A stretch of DNA of 64,000 nt from Scenedesmus sp. ARA3 (taxonomy: Eukaryota > Chlorophyta > Chlorophyceae > Sphaeropleales > Scenedesmaceae). Under the pieces are notes generated by a model. That model was not told the DNA's origin and searched no databases. It was given only the letters and a program-made list of their open reading frames with translations. The stretch lies in contig RWJK01001610.1 in the NCBI GenBank assembly GCA_004335835.1, positions 282 through 64,281 on the forward strand, written 5' to 3'. The position numbers and the translations under genes are program-made. Shown piece after piece: positions 22,600-33,810 of this stretch. Every line of letters starts with the position of its first letter. Position 1 is the stretch's first letter.

Positions 22600-25309
22600 T
22601 CACACGCTGACAACATCAGCAGCTGCAGTCGATGCCAATGGCAGCTCGTCTGCATGCTCAGCCGCCACACCTTGCTGCGCTATGCCCTCCTCACCCTCAT
22701 CAGGCAGCTGCTGCTGGCCCTGCAAGCAGCACACGAGCAGGCAGAAAGAGTCACAAGGCTGGTCCGTTGAGCACGCACATGAAGCAAAGCATGCTGCAGT
22801 GCTTCGGACAGCCGCTGCAACACCACACAGCACGAGGCCTGGCGCAACTGCAGGACATCGACGCGCCGCTGTGCCGCCTAGGCCTGCTGCTGGAGCCCCA
22901 CATGCCCACAGCCTGTGTTTCCTTGCTGTGCCAAACACGACACAGCACTTCCGGACTGCACATCAACGGGTCTAGCATGGCACGCATACACACGTCAAGG
23001 CAATGCTACAGTATCCTGCTGTTTTGCAGGTGTTGCATTCAAGTGTGCCTTACCCGCTGCTCCCCCACCAGGGCCTGTATGGCTGCTGACAGCTCCTCAC
23101 GCTGCCGCCGCCGCCGCTGCTGCAGCGCCTCACTCGCCGACGACGGCTGCTGCTGCTGCTGCTGCGATGCTGCTGGTGCTGCCGTGCTGTGCCTGTCTCT
23201 CTGCTGCTGCTCCTGCTGGGCGTGCTGCAGCTGCCTGTGCTGCTCTATGCAAGATCGTAGCTGCATCATGCGACCCTGCAGCAGCACCAGCAGCAGCAGC
23301 AGCAGCAGACGTTCTGTGCTCGGAGTTCTGCGGATCCACGTCACACGTCCATCAAGTGCAAGCAATGCATGCAGCCGCACTCAAAGCAGCAGCATTGCAC
23401 AATCAGGCATGCAAAGTGCTGGCTCCTGGCAGCCCCACCGCCAGCACACAGCACAAGTGTCATATAATTGGCCAACCACCATCACAGCAGCTGCTGCACA
23501 CCCATGACAGCAAAAGTTAAGGTAGCTACTGCTCACCTGGTGCAGCTGTCTGAAGCTGGCTGCGAATGCGCCAGGCATCCACGCAGCCAGTATGTCCAGG
23601 CAGGCAGCAGCATGCTCCCCAGCATAGAAGCGCACCCACACCTCATCATCTGCGCTGCTGCTGCTGCCTGGTTGCAGGCTGGCAGAGCTGCTGCTGCTGC
23701 TTGCATGTGTGAGCACTGCAGCGTCCAGCAGTGCACGCACTGCTGCTATCTCAGACGGCTCCTGGAAGTACTGCTCAAACTGCAGGCACCACCACCAGCA
23801 GCAGCAGCAACGCGCAGTCAGCTTCAGCTTGGCAAGCCTATGCAGCTGCTGGTGCACATGAATGCTCAGTTGGTACCTCTCTGCATGTGCTGACCTTCAT
23901 TGTCCAGTTTCAAGTTCTGCTGCATCTGCTCATCGCAAACAACGCCTCACACAGCCTACGCAACCTTCCACAGTTGCCTTACCTGCTGCAGTGCCTGCTG
24001 CCTGTCCACACTCATCGGGTGCAGCGTCGCTGCCACCAGCAGCACCAGCGGCACCCCTTTGCCTTTCCACGCCACCCCAAGCCGCTCAGCCACCTGCACA
24101 GCCTGCTGCTGCACCTGAGCAGCAGCCAGAGGGCTGCAGTGCAGCTGCTGCTGCTGCAGCCAGGGAAAGAGGTGCTGCAGTAGGCCCAGGTGGTATGCCA
24201 GCTTCAGTGAGCGGGCCCAGGTGCCGGGCTGCTGCAGCTCGGCGCGGTGCAGCTTGCGCAGCTCCAGCCAGATGCGGCGCGGGGGCAGGCCTGCAAATGG
24301 GAGGTGGGGCGGCAGGCGGCAGCATGAACATGGGTTTAGAGTTGTCACTGCAACTGCAGCTGTAACATATATGACGCGGTGCAGCTTGCGCAGCTTGAGC
24401 CAGATGCGGCCAGGGAGCAGGCCTGGTGGGAACAAGGTGGGGCGGCAGGCGGCAGCACAAGACTTGGTCTTGAAGTTTTTTCACTGGAACTTCAGCTGTG
24501 ATACATCATGTCACGTATAAATTTATGTGCCATTGGTGTTGTTGCCCAGCGCAGGCAGCACACGTATGCCAACGCCAGGCAGGCACATCCGCCCAACCGC
24601 TGCTTGCTGGAGTGAAGCTGACAAGTTGGGACAGACTTGCGTCGCTGAGCACAGTGCTGACACTGCACAAGCAGTAGCATTGCAAAGCTTGCTGTGGCTA
24701 AGCTTTTGGTGTGACAGCCAGCATCACAAACTGCCGACCGCATATCCTTACACGCAGCACAGCAACTGTTTAAAGCAGCAGGCCGCACCCACCCTGCTGC
24801 ACCGAGCACAGGTGTGCGTGTGCCTTGACAGCCGCTGCAGTGGAGGGTGCCAGGCGCAGCCCCAGCGTCGCCACCAGCCGCACGCAGCGCAGCAGACGCA
24901 GAGGGTCCTCAGCCAGCAGCGCAGGAGAGTCGCCTGTGGCATAATTGGCACAGCGGGTTTCATATTATATACAGAGCCAGGCCAGGGTGACGTGCAGCAG
25001 ACGCAGAGGGTCCTCTGCCAGCAGTGTGGAAATGTCGCATTCGGCAGGCAGTGTTGCATAAAGCGGTGTCGGGAACAGTAGTGCCATAAGGGTGAGTAAG
25101 GGTGAGTGCAGCAGCCGCAGAGGGTCCTCCGCCAGCAGCGCAGGAGAGTCGCCTGACGCAGGCAACGTTCTGTGGACAACACAACAGGGCAGTGCCTGGT
25201 GCGGGTGCTGCAGTTGCTGAAGGCGCATGAGTTGCATGAAGTTCAGCGTCCCTGCAAGATGACACATACAGCAGAACATATTGCAGCGAAGACGCCCGGC
25301 AGTAATGTG

Positions 25310-25365
<56 letters not shown>

Positions 25366-27291
25366 CGGCATGCGCTGCTCAAACAGCGATTGTCACCTGT
25401 GAGGCGCAGCACGCGCTGCTGTGCGTCCGCCACGCCTCCCACAAAGTCCAGCACGGTGCCGCTGGAGGGGTCAAAATAGAGCGCGTTGATGGTGAAGTCG
25501 CGCCGCGCTGCAGCAGCAGGCACGGCAGCAGCAGCACAGGTGCTCAAACGTTATGTGAGTATGGTACAAGGGGTGTAATGTAGCGTTGCTGCATGCTGAG
25601 AGGTGTGGTGTAGCCTATAGCCGCCACTGTGCGCCTGTGGCAGGCGACGTGGCACGCCAGACTAGCATTGTCAGCAATGTACGAGCAGAGCGCCCCATCC
25701 CCTGCAGCCCAGAGCCCAGCAAGCCCTGAACCTGTGAACTTTACATCAAACTCCCACCGTGAACGTGAACTTCTGAGCCCTTGCCCGCACCTGCGTCGCT
25801 GGCCACGCTGAACAGGCTTGCTGCCCTGCTGATGCCCCTGAAGCAGCTCCAGCACCTCGCCTGCATAAGCTAGGCACTACCCTGAACCTTACACCTTACA
25901 TCAGATCCCTGCTGAGCCCTGAGCTCTGTGTGGTACATTTAAACCGCACCTGCGTCGCTGGCCACGCTGAACAAGCTTGCTGCCCTGCTGATGCCCCTGA
26001 AGCAGGTCACCTCCAGCACCTCCCCCGCATGGCTCAGCTTCACAGTGCTGCGCGGCAGCAGCACCACGTCACGGAACAGCGCCTTGAGCTGCGCATGACA
26101 AGCAGCAGCAGCACAGCAGCAGCATCAGCAGTGCTGCACAGCTCAGGCCAGCAGCAAGCATAACCTGTGCCTTGCTGCGCATGCATAGCGAGAGCGGCGG
26201 TCCACAAAGGCGGCTGAGCATGCTGAGCTGGCATCCGTGCACACGCGCTGCCTCAAGCGGCTTCATCAGATGTGCCACACACAAACACAGCCGCATGTGT
26301 GCCAACCTATGAACACTACTGTGCAACCCCACCCGCCCCCCACAAGCGCACCTGCCATGGCGTGGCGTTGGTGGCGATGTCAATGTCGCTGGCGCGCCGC
26401 CCCAGGTACTTGTCACGCACCCAGCCGCCCACAATGAGTGCCTTGTAGCCGCGCCCCTGCAGCCTGGCAGCAGCAGCAGCAACAAATGCAGTATGACGTC
26501 AAACACGGCGTACCAATGAGCGCCTTGTAGCCGCGGCCCTGCAGCATGGCAGCGGCAGCAGCAGCAGCTGGGAGAGGACATGCAGCCAATTGTTGAACCA
26601 GCGCACAACAAGCCACTGCTGGCCCAACTTAGCAGCACACGAGCAGCCCTAGCTGGGCACCATGGGACCAGCTTAGCAGGTGGCCCAGCTTTCAGCCTAG
26701 CCGTTGATTGATTGAGCTGAAAGCCGGCAGCTGCGCTTGCGTTTGCTGCCTCTCTCACACCTGGCAATCACTTGCTGCGCCTTGTCGAAGGAGTCTCGCT
26801 CCTCATCATCAATTGGGTAGGCAGGCAGCGGGTGGCTCTGCACCGCCACCTCATCAGTGGCAACAGCACTGGCAGCGGCGCTGCTGCTGTCTTTGCTGCT
26901 GCTGCTGCTGCTGTCTCTGCTGCTGCTCTTTTCACTGCCATTGCGTCTAACAGCAGCTGCAGTAGCCGCTGCCTGCTGCTGCTCGCTGCTGTCTGCAGCA
27001 GCTACAGCGGCCTGAGCGTCCAGAGGAGCAGCTGTGTCTGGAGCAACGGCAGCAGCAGCAGGGGCGGCAGCAGCAGCAGCAGCAGCAGAGGCAGCGCTGT
27101 GTCTGCTGCTGGCTCTGCTCAAGCTTGCGCTGAAGGCTGGATGCTGCCCTACTGCACCACCACCTGACAGCGGCGGCTGCAGTTTATGTTTGCTGTGCTG
27201 CGCTGCTGCCGCAGGTGCTGCTTGCTGTGGTTGCTGCTGCTGTTTCTTCTGTTGCTTGCTGCCAGGTTTGTGTTGACGCTGCTGTGGTGGC

Positions 27292-27344
<53 letters not shown>

Positions 27345-27350
27345 GCCGGT
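22600..27350 (-). CDS. class II tRNA nucleotidyltransferase / poly(A) polymerase-like protein (N-terminus unresolved)
   Basis: Enzyme of the CCA-adding / bacterial PcnB-type poly(A) polymerase superfamily. The readable exons are: (A) about 27342-26761, 26463-26352, 26088-25950, 25507-25397, 24933-24793, 24290-23983, 23779-23537, 23275-23054, 22719-22600; all junctions after A keep frame. Exon A is a long Ser/Gln/Ala-rich region with no in-frame ATG, so a 5' exon is missing from the model. The catalytic head shows LIVGGWVRD then DIDIATNATP, whose Asp pair should bind the metals. Next come EVLEVTCFRG, RRDFTINALYFDP with FVGG, and LLAEDPLRLLR. A helical, Gln/Arg-rich C-terminal part follows and ends in an acidic tail. 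These motifs do not let me separate CCA addition from RNA polyadenylation; both occur in algal organelles. Four exon-edge duplications lie in its introns. Confidence 0.85.
24235..24440 (-). repeat. duplicated start of nucleotidyltransferase exon (RIWLELRKLHR)
   Basis: The real exon starts at 24290. A partial upstream copy of its first 50 or so bases lies about 132 bp away (24370-24430) and would read RIWLKLRKLHR before diverging. Acceptor-side type. Confidence 0.85.
24870..25175 (-). repeat. three copies of the LLAEDPLRLL exon start
   Basis: The segment coding ALLAEDPLRLL is present three times with a period near 110 bp (around 25135-25100, 25025-24990 and 24920-24880). Only the copy starting at 24933 continues as exon. 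The middle copy is the most diverged. Acceptor-side type. Confidence 0.88.
25311..25364. repeat. (CTG)n microsatellite
   Basis: About 17 perfect CTG units on the plus strand, inside an intron of the nucleotidyltransferase gene. Confidence 0.97.
25791..26020 (-). repeat. duplicated end of the EVTCFRG exon
   Basis: The real exon end (to 25950) is repeated at 25860-25791. The copy has its own possible acceptor and donor and would make a 70-nt cassette; it lacks 6 bp coding for Val-Thr. Confidence 0.88.
26430..26560 (-). repeat. duplicated start of the GGWVRD exon
   Basis: The stretch coding LQGRGYKALI occurs at 26463 downwards (real exon) and again about 82 bp upstream in the gene (26555-26515), with the preceding intron sequence. 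Acceptor-side type. Confidence 0.85.
27293..27342. repeat. (CTG)n microsatellite
   Basis: About 16 perfect CTG units on the plus strand. In the sense of the minus-strand gene it gives (AGC)n, which would encode Ser at the head of exon A, or it may lie in an intron. Confidence 0.95.
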
Positions 27351-28070
27351 GTGGTGTCTCACCCCAGCAGGCCATGTTTGCAGGCAGCCTGCAAGTACAT
27401 TGCTCAGCAGTCAGGCAGAACAACATCAACAGCATAACCAAAAAGAAGCAACTACAGCTTCAAAGAAATGACATTTGGATTGCTGCTGATCTGTGTTGAT
27501 TTGCCAGCAGCTTACCAGTGCTGCTGTGGCATTGCCAGGGGTTGTTCAAGCCCAGTGCAGAGCACAGCTGCGCCACTGCACTGCAGCAGTGGCTGACAGC
27601 ACACACTGACACTGCACTGCTGCTGGTTCTGGGTATGAGACTCATTATTATGCTATGGCTGCATGTGCTGCAGTGCTGGCTGACAAAAAAGAAGATGGTG
27701 CCAGTAGCAGCGGCAGCGGCAGTAGCAGCAGCAAGACAAGCAGTCAAGGGTGACACCAGTCTGCCGTGCCGTCATCCTTGTGATTTGAGTGCTTTAGGCC
27801 AAGCCTGAAAGCAGTTTCTACAGATGATATGTGAAGATCAGGTCTTGCAGAGGTGCTGGTGACACACCAGAGACACAAAGACATACATGACAACCGACTA
27901 ACAGAGCGTGCCCGGTACGTCTCGCAACCATTGCAGTCTTTTAATGTCAACGGTACTGTCTACGACTGAATATCTATGGTTACAAGCACGCATAGCCCAA
28001 GGAACTCACTCACCTGCTTGTCCGCATTGCCTGCATGCAACCCTGTGCTTGCTGACACCGTTGAATCACC
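27351..28070. other. region between nucleotidyltransferase (-) and RED (+), divergent
   Basis: It should hold the first exon of the nucleotidyltransferase gene, both promoters and both 5' UTRs. Two minus-strand frames (about 27756-27460 and 27950-27744) might contain that first exon, but no splice combination could be proved. A short minus-strand frame at about 27375 begins with ATG and runs into a GTGAGA donor. Confidence 0.4.
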
Positions 28071-29191
28071 ATGGGTGATGCCTGGACGAGTCAAACACCG
28101 CTGAGGAATTCGGACTTCAAGGCCCTGCTGGCCACACCTAGGCCAGCCCACCTGCAGCAGCAGAAGACACACAGACACAAAAAGAAGGACTATAGCGAGG
28201 AGGATGGCGAGAAGAAGCAGAAGTTCAAAAAACCCGCACCTAAGCCTCGGCCCGGCAAGAAGGATGAAGACAAGGAGAAGGAGGAGGGGCCTGGCTACAG
28301 GTGCGCTGCCCATGCTGCAAGCTGTGCACGCTGCTGCAGCTGCAGACGCTGTCGTGCTTCTGCTGCAGCTTTACAAGCAGCAAAGAAGCTTTCATCAGAG
28401 ACCAGAAGCAGCAGCATCAGCAGTGTGGTGCCGCTGGCAGCAGCACATGTGCCCCTTGCACCACCAGCAGCAGCAGCAGCAGCACTCCGCGTGCAGTGCA
28501 CACACGCAGCGCAAGCAAGCGACACTGCATGCCTTGCTACTTTGTGATGCTTGATCATCAGCACCACCATCAGCATGCTCTTCAAAGCAGCTTGATGCAG
28601 CTGCTGAGCACAACAACTGCAGCAGGCCTGTACCACTTTGCACCACCTGCTGCTGAGGTGCAGCACCACCCTGCACAGCACTGGTGGAGCATCTTGGTGC
28701 TCAAGGACAAGATATGGTGTTCTTGTACTTCCTGCTGGCTGCTGCTGCTGCAACCCAGGACCGCGCCAAGGAGCGGCGTGAGGGCGTCAGCGTGGACTTT
28801 GCTGAGCTGGCGCAGCGCCACCCTGCGCAGCAGTGCTGCTCTTGTATGGGCTTATACCTCTGCTGCTGCTGCTGCTGCTGCCGGTGCCTGCAGGTGCCCC
28901 TCTCACAATCCAACTGCTGATCTCTACTGCTGCTCGGAACCTGTCTTTTAAGTCAACTGCTGACTCCTGCCGTTGCTGCCGCTGCTCCTAGGGATCGAGC
29001 CAAGGAGCGGCGTGAGGGTGTCAGCGTGGACTTTGCTGACGCGGAGGCTGAGCTGGCGCAGCGTGGGCTAGGTCCCGGCTCGCTGCAGCACCTGAGCATC
29101 GAGCAGTCCAAGTTCCTGGGAGGTGACATTGCGCACACGCACTTGGTGAAGGGACTGGACTATGCGCTGCTGCACCAGGTGGGTGCAGGGG

Positions 29192-29223
<32 letters not shown>

Positions 29224-30661
29224 GATGGCAGCAGCAGCAGCAGCAGGTTATCCAGTGTCCTCCGGCGTCGTGTGTCTCTGCAACTCTACAGCAGCAGCGG
29301 CAGCAGCGACACAGGGAAACCTGTGCGGTGGTTGACCGTAGAAGCACTAGTGTTCAGGCAAGCCTTGGCAGCAACAGTAGCAGCAGCAGCAGCAGCAGCA
29401 GGAGGAGGAGGAGCTGCACAAAGGTCAGAAAGCGGGAGTCCTGGCACTCAAGACGCTTCATGGGTGCTGCTGACAGCGTCACTGCTGGTCGCCGCCTTGT
29501 AACGCTGCCTGCCGCACCTGTTGCTGCGCCGCACCTGCTGCTGTGCTGCCTGCAGGAGCGCCAAAAGCTGGAGTCAGACAAAGCCAAGGCAGCAGATTCA
29601 GCAGCAGCAGCCAAAACCGCAGGCATGCTGCCGCGAGGCGTTGCCCGCGAGCAGCAGCAGCAGCAAGTGCAGTTCCAGTCGCAGCAGGGGCGCGCAGTGT
29701 ATGATGCGTTGTTTAAGCCGCCGCTGGTGAACAGAGCCCTGCTGAGGGAGATGTTCCAGCCAAGGCGCACTGCATTCCTGTTTGAGTTTGGGGAGGGCTC
29801 TGGTGATGTGCCCACCACGCTGCGGCGCTCCAAGGCGGACTGCCCGCAAGTACAGGTGGGCTGGGTGGAAGGAAAACCTGAAGCATGCCGGCGTGTGTTT
29901 GTGGCGTGTGTTTCAGTATCTTACTGCCAAGGCGGACTTGGCAGACTGTTCCGGCCGCCCCTGTACAGTGCCTTGCTGCTGGCTGTCATGCATCGCCTCG
30001 TACGGCGCTGGCACCACATACTCATGTATGTTGGGGACTTGCTGCTGCTGCTGCTGCTGCCGCGTTAGGACCTGGTGTCTGCTGCTGGTGACGGCTTGCT
30101 GCTGGGGCGCGTGGCCAAGGTGCTGGGATACATCCTGCTCAGTACCTTGCTGCTGCCGCTGCTGCTGCTGCTGCTGCTGCTGCCGCAGGATCTCGTGTCT
30201 GCTGCTGGTGACGGCTTGCTGCTGGGCCGCGTGGCCAAGGTGCTGGGCTACATCGCGGCCAGCAGCAAGGGCGGCAAGAAGGGCGAGCGGGACAGCGCCT
30301 ACATCCGCAGCATACTGGCGGGCGGCAACCCGGCAGCAGGGGGCGATGCACAGGTGGGGCCTTGCAAACCTGTGGAGTGCAGGGTTGTGTCTACTGTATT
30401 TGAATGGCGTAAGGTGCAACAAAGGGAGCAGTTAGGCCCTTCAACAGACATGCGGAGTGCAGTGCGGATGGGGATATACGCGTGGAAGGGGAGTGCAGAT
30501 GGCAGCAGCAGCAGGAGTTGCAGAGGATTCGTTCAGGAGATTGGCAGACAAGCAGTAGCGGTTGATTAATTGGCAAGTGCTGCTGCTCTTGTTTCAGGTG
30601 TGTTCACCGCTGCCTCTGCAACCATGCACTGAACTGCTGCTGCTGCTGCTGCTACTGCTGC

Positions 30662-30698
<37 letters not shown>

Positions 30699-30932
30699 AC
30701 AGGTACACGGGCAGCTGGTGATGAAGGGGCAGTCAGCCATTGCAGCAGCAAAGGGAGCAGCAGCAGACACAGCAGCAGGTGCAGCAGCAGCAGCAGGTGC
30801 TGCCGCTGCTGACGATGACGATGACATATTTGGCGAGGCTGGCACCGATTATGTGCCTGCACTGCCCCCAAAGAAGGGAGACCAGCCGGCAGAGGCCAGG
30901 TGGGTGGTGCTGGCAGTGTGGAAGCCTGCTGC

Positions 30933-30966
<34 letters not shown>

Positions 30967-31213
30967 GCTGCTGCTGCGTGTGTCTGCTGTTCTTTTTGGT
31001 AGCTGCTGGCCTCTAGTTATGCAGGCATACGCCGGCCCATGCGCATTTGGCAGTGCATGCATTGTGGGCGTACAGAGATAAGCTGGGTGGTTGCGTGCTG
31101 CTGCTTCTATACAGTATACGCAAATGATTGGACTGTGTACGCGCTCCTGCACTGCTGGCAGCTGGGGCTGCTGTTCCGCACCATCTTATGGGCCTCACCA
31201 TACATGTTGCTTG

Positions 31214-31262
<49 letters not shown>

Positions 31263-32292
31263 GCCAGGCGCCCTGATGGCGGCTACTTCAATGACCGGGA
31301 GCACCTTGAAGACCTGCAGCAGCCAGCAGCAGCAGCAGCAGCAGCTGGTGATGATGTGGACATGGATATAGAGGAAGGAGAGGTACCGGGCAGCAGACCA
31401 GCAGCGCAGCAGCAGCAGAAGCAGCAGCAGCAGCAAGGGTACCCACAGTACGGCGCGCAAGGGTACCCGCAGCAAGACTGGCAGCAGCAGCAGCAGTACG
31501 GGCAGCAGTACGATGCGCAGTATGGGTATCCGCAGGTGAGCCTGGTTGAGGCTGGCGGCAGTGGCTTCTGCAGTGGTGACGCAATGCCTAGCTGTTGGGT
31601 GCCCATCGCTCTTGCTTCTGCAGTGTCCATGGTCTGCATTATGTGGTTGTATGGTTGCAGTGAGCAGCGACGCTATTGCAAGTGAACCTGAATGCAGCCA
31701 ACTTTCTGTTGTAGCCTAGCTACTGATCATGTGCTTGCCTCACCTGCTTCACACCATGCCTTCTCTGCGTCCTCTGCAGCCGATTCAACTGCTGCTGCTG
31801 CTCTTCCTCACTTCCCGCACTCTGCTTTTCCTGCAGCCCCCGCAGCAGCAGCAGCAGGAGCTGCCCAAGTGGCGTGTGGTCAGCAAGCCCGGCCAGGCGG
31901 CCCTGCAGGGCTTTGATGATGAGGCCTACGGCGAGTTCTTCCCTGAAGCAGCAACCGGCATCGGCGAAGATGATGACGAGCCTCTTGCAAAGGGCAAAGG
32001 AGCAGCAGGGGCTGGTGGGGAGGGTGGAGCTGAGGGTGAGGGTGGTGCAGAGGGTGGGGCTGGGGCCGGTGGAGGGTTGAGTAGAAGGGAGCGGCGAAAA
32101 GCGATGATGCAAGGGGGTGGGGGTGGGGTTGATGATGCGGAGAGGAAGCTGAGTCAGAAGCTGAACAAGCAGGTGCATCAGATGCAGGGCGTGTTCAAGG
32201 AGAAGGGGTGGGGCAATGATGCGGCGTTTAAGAAGGAGGATAAGTTTGACGCGGTGGCGGCGACGCCGGCACGCAAGCGCATTCGGCTGTGA
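28071..32292 (+). CDS. RED: RED/IK (SMU2-like) spliceosomal protein
   Basis: RED (IK) is a B-complex spliceosome component that pairs with SMU1. Seven exons join in frame: 28071-28300, 28989-29178, 29556-29855, 30189-30353, 30703-30899, 31268-31535, 31837-32292, giving 601 residues against about 557 in human. The N-terminus has LRNSDFKALL and a Lys-rich stretch. The RED_N core reads YRDRAKERREG, LSIEQSKFLGGD, HTHLVKGLDYALL, GRAVYDALFK and DVPTTLRRSKADCP. The middle has IFGEAGTDYVPALPPKK; Gln/Tyr-rich and Gly-rich runs replace the RE/RD repeat of animal RED. The C-terminus has the family's ELPKWRV, AYGEFFPEA and a basic KRIRL end. Exons 2 and 4 each have a partial copy of their start upstream. 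Confidence 0.93.
28753..29050 (+). repeat. duplicated start of RED exon 2
   Basis: DRAKERREGVSVDFA is coded at 28759-28803 behind a CCCAG acceptor and again at 28990 onward in the real exon, about 231 bp apart. The upstream copy lacks a DAEA segment and does not continue. Confidence 0.9.
30067..30260 (+). repeat. duplicated start of RED exon 4
   Basis: The segment coding DLVSAAGDGLLLGRVAKVLGYI is present from 30069 and again from 30189 (period 120). Both are preceded by a CTG-rich tract. The first copy has a TTAG in place of the real exon's GCAG acceptor. Confidence 0.92.
30630..30702 (+). repeat. (CTG)n tract forming the acceptor of RED exon 5
   Basis: A nearly pure CTG run ends in CTACAG at 30702, directly before exon 5, so the microsatellite serves as the pyrimidine tract. 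Confidence 0.9.
31214..31267 (+). repeat. (CTG)n tract forming the acceptor of RED exon 6
   Basis: About 16 CTG units run into CCGCCAG at 31267, directly before exon 6. Confidence 0.9.
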
Positions 32293-33232
32293 TGATGATG
32301 ATGATGATGATGCATGTGGTGTTGTGGATGCTTTGTGGATGTGCGCACACGTGGTCACATTTTGTGTGGTGTGCCTGAGATCTTGTTTGCGTTGGTTGTG
32401 ACGCAAACAGCCGGCCTGGCCGTGTGGCACTGGGAGACTATGCTGGCCAACTTGATACCCGGTGGTTGGTGAGGCATGCATGCCATCAACTGCGCAGCAA
32501 ATGCCGCACTGCGCACTGCGGATCCAGGCCACCTCAGGTATGGGATGCTGCAAGCCTGGATGCGGAGCGTGTTGGTGGCAGTGTGCATTCATGTGGCATT
32601 GTGCTGCGTGTGACTCATATGATGTAACGCTCTTGGACCTTGACTCAACGGTTGGGCGTTTGCGGCGGTGCAAACATTGGCATCTGCCGCAGACTCAGTG
32701 AGTAGGTCAACTTACAACGTTGCGCATCAGGTGCATGTCCTGGGTACACCTTCTTTCGGTCTCATTCTTCGTATTGGGTTGTGCAGCAGATGTGCTGCAT
32801 CAAGCTGTCTGAGCTGGTGGTGCCTAGACGGTGGAGACGCTACAGATCTGTCATGTGTTTTGTGCAGCCTTGGCGGCTGCGTTGGGGGTACTACAGCATC
32901 ACTTGACGCGTAGGGAGTCACTCTTTATGTCAACTCATGGTGTTTGCAGTGACGTTTCGGCGCTTGGAGCACTTGTCCCTTCCTAAACACGCCGCACACA
33001 TGCTGTTACATGCAGCGCAGTTACATCCCAGACAGCGCCTCCTGCCCGCAACGTGGATGCTGAAACCAGCATTTGTCGTTACCTAAAGCATATATATCGC
33101 ATATGCGACAGTTTACGGGGCGTGATAAGACTTTGCCGAAACGGTCAGCAATCCATGAACAGCGAATTGGTCACAGGCAGCAGATACCAATTCAATTTTG
33201 TTTAATAACCAACAGAAAAACTTGCTGACATA
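32293..33232. other. intergenic between RED and FBH1 (same strand)
   Basis: RED 3' UTR begins with a short (GATGAT)n run (32292-32310). Nothing else gene-like was found. The stretch before 33233 is comparatively A/T-rich, as expected for the promoter and 5' UTR of the helicase gene. Confidence 0.5.
32623..32627 (+). terminator. TGTAA poly(A) signal candidate for RED
   Basis: Green-algal type signal about 330 nt after the TGA at 32290-32292. Position-based. Confidence 0.4.
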
Positions 33233-33761
33233 ATGAGTGGTCCACGGAACGGGTCGCATCGTGGCAATACAGCGGGTGGGCCTGAGGAGGGCTTGCTGCT
33301 GGGGCTGTCCGAGGACTTACTGGCACGGGCTTTGCTGTTCTCCAGTGCTGATGACGCCTGTAGGCTCAAGGCGGTCTGCAGGTGCGTGCTGCAGCACTTG
33401 CGGAGTAAATGGTGTTGCTGGCAAGCACAGCAGCAGCAGCATGTCAGCTGTGTCTGCTACTTCACAGCGGTTCAGTATTGCCAGCACTTTCCATATCAAT
33501 CACCTCGTTTTCAATTTGAGCTATTTTCTAGTCAAACAAACTCTGCCTGGTGCTTGCAGGAAGCTGGATGGTTCTCTCAGCAAGCTCGTCTGCTTTGGGC
33601 AGCACCACAGGGTGAGCTGGCTGGCACCTATCAAATGGACACGTTTCCATAAGCCAAGCATTTGCGAATTGACCACTGGTCGTTATCTGAAGGCACACCT
33701 ACGATTGCCTGTAAGTTTTGTCAGCATCACGCGCCAAACAGGCACTCAACAGCTCCTCCCT

Positions 33762-33810
<49 letters not shown>

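Noticed and set aside
22632..23520. Plus-strand frames of 291 and 201 codons
   Set aside because: Opposite the nucleotidyltransferase C-terminal exons; Cys/Ser/Ala-rich shadows of CAG-rich coding sequence.
31720..32673. 317-codon open frame on the minus strand
   Set aside because: It lies opposite the last RED exon, whose sense frame matches a known family; the antisense protein is low-complexity and matches nothing.
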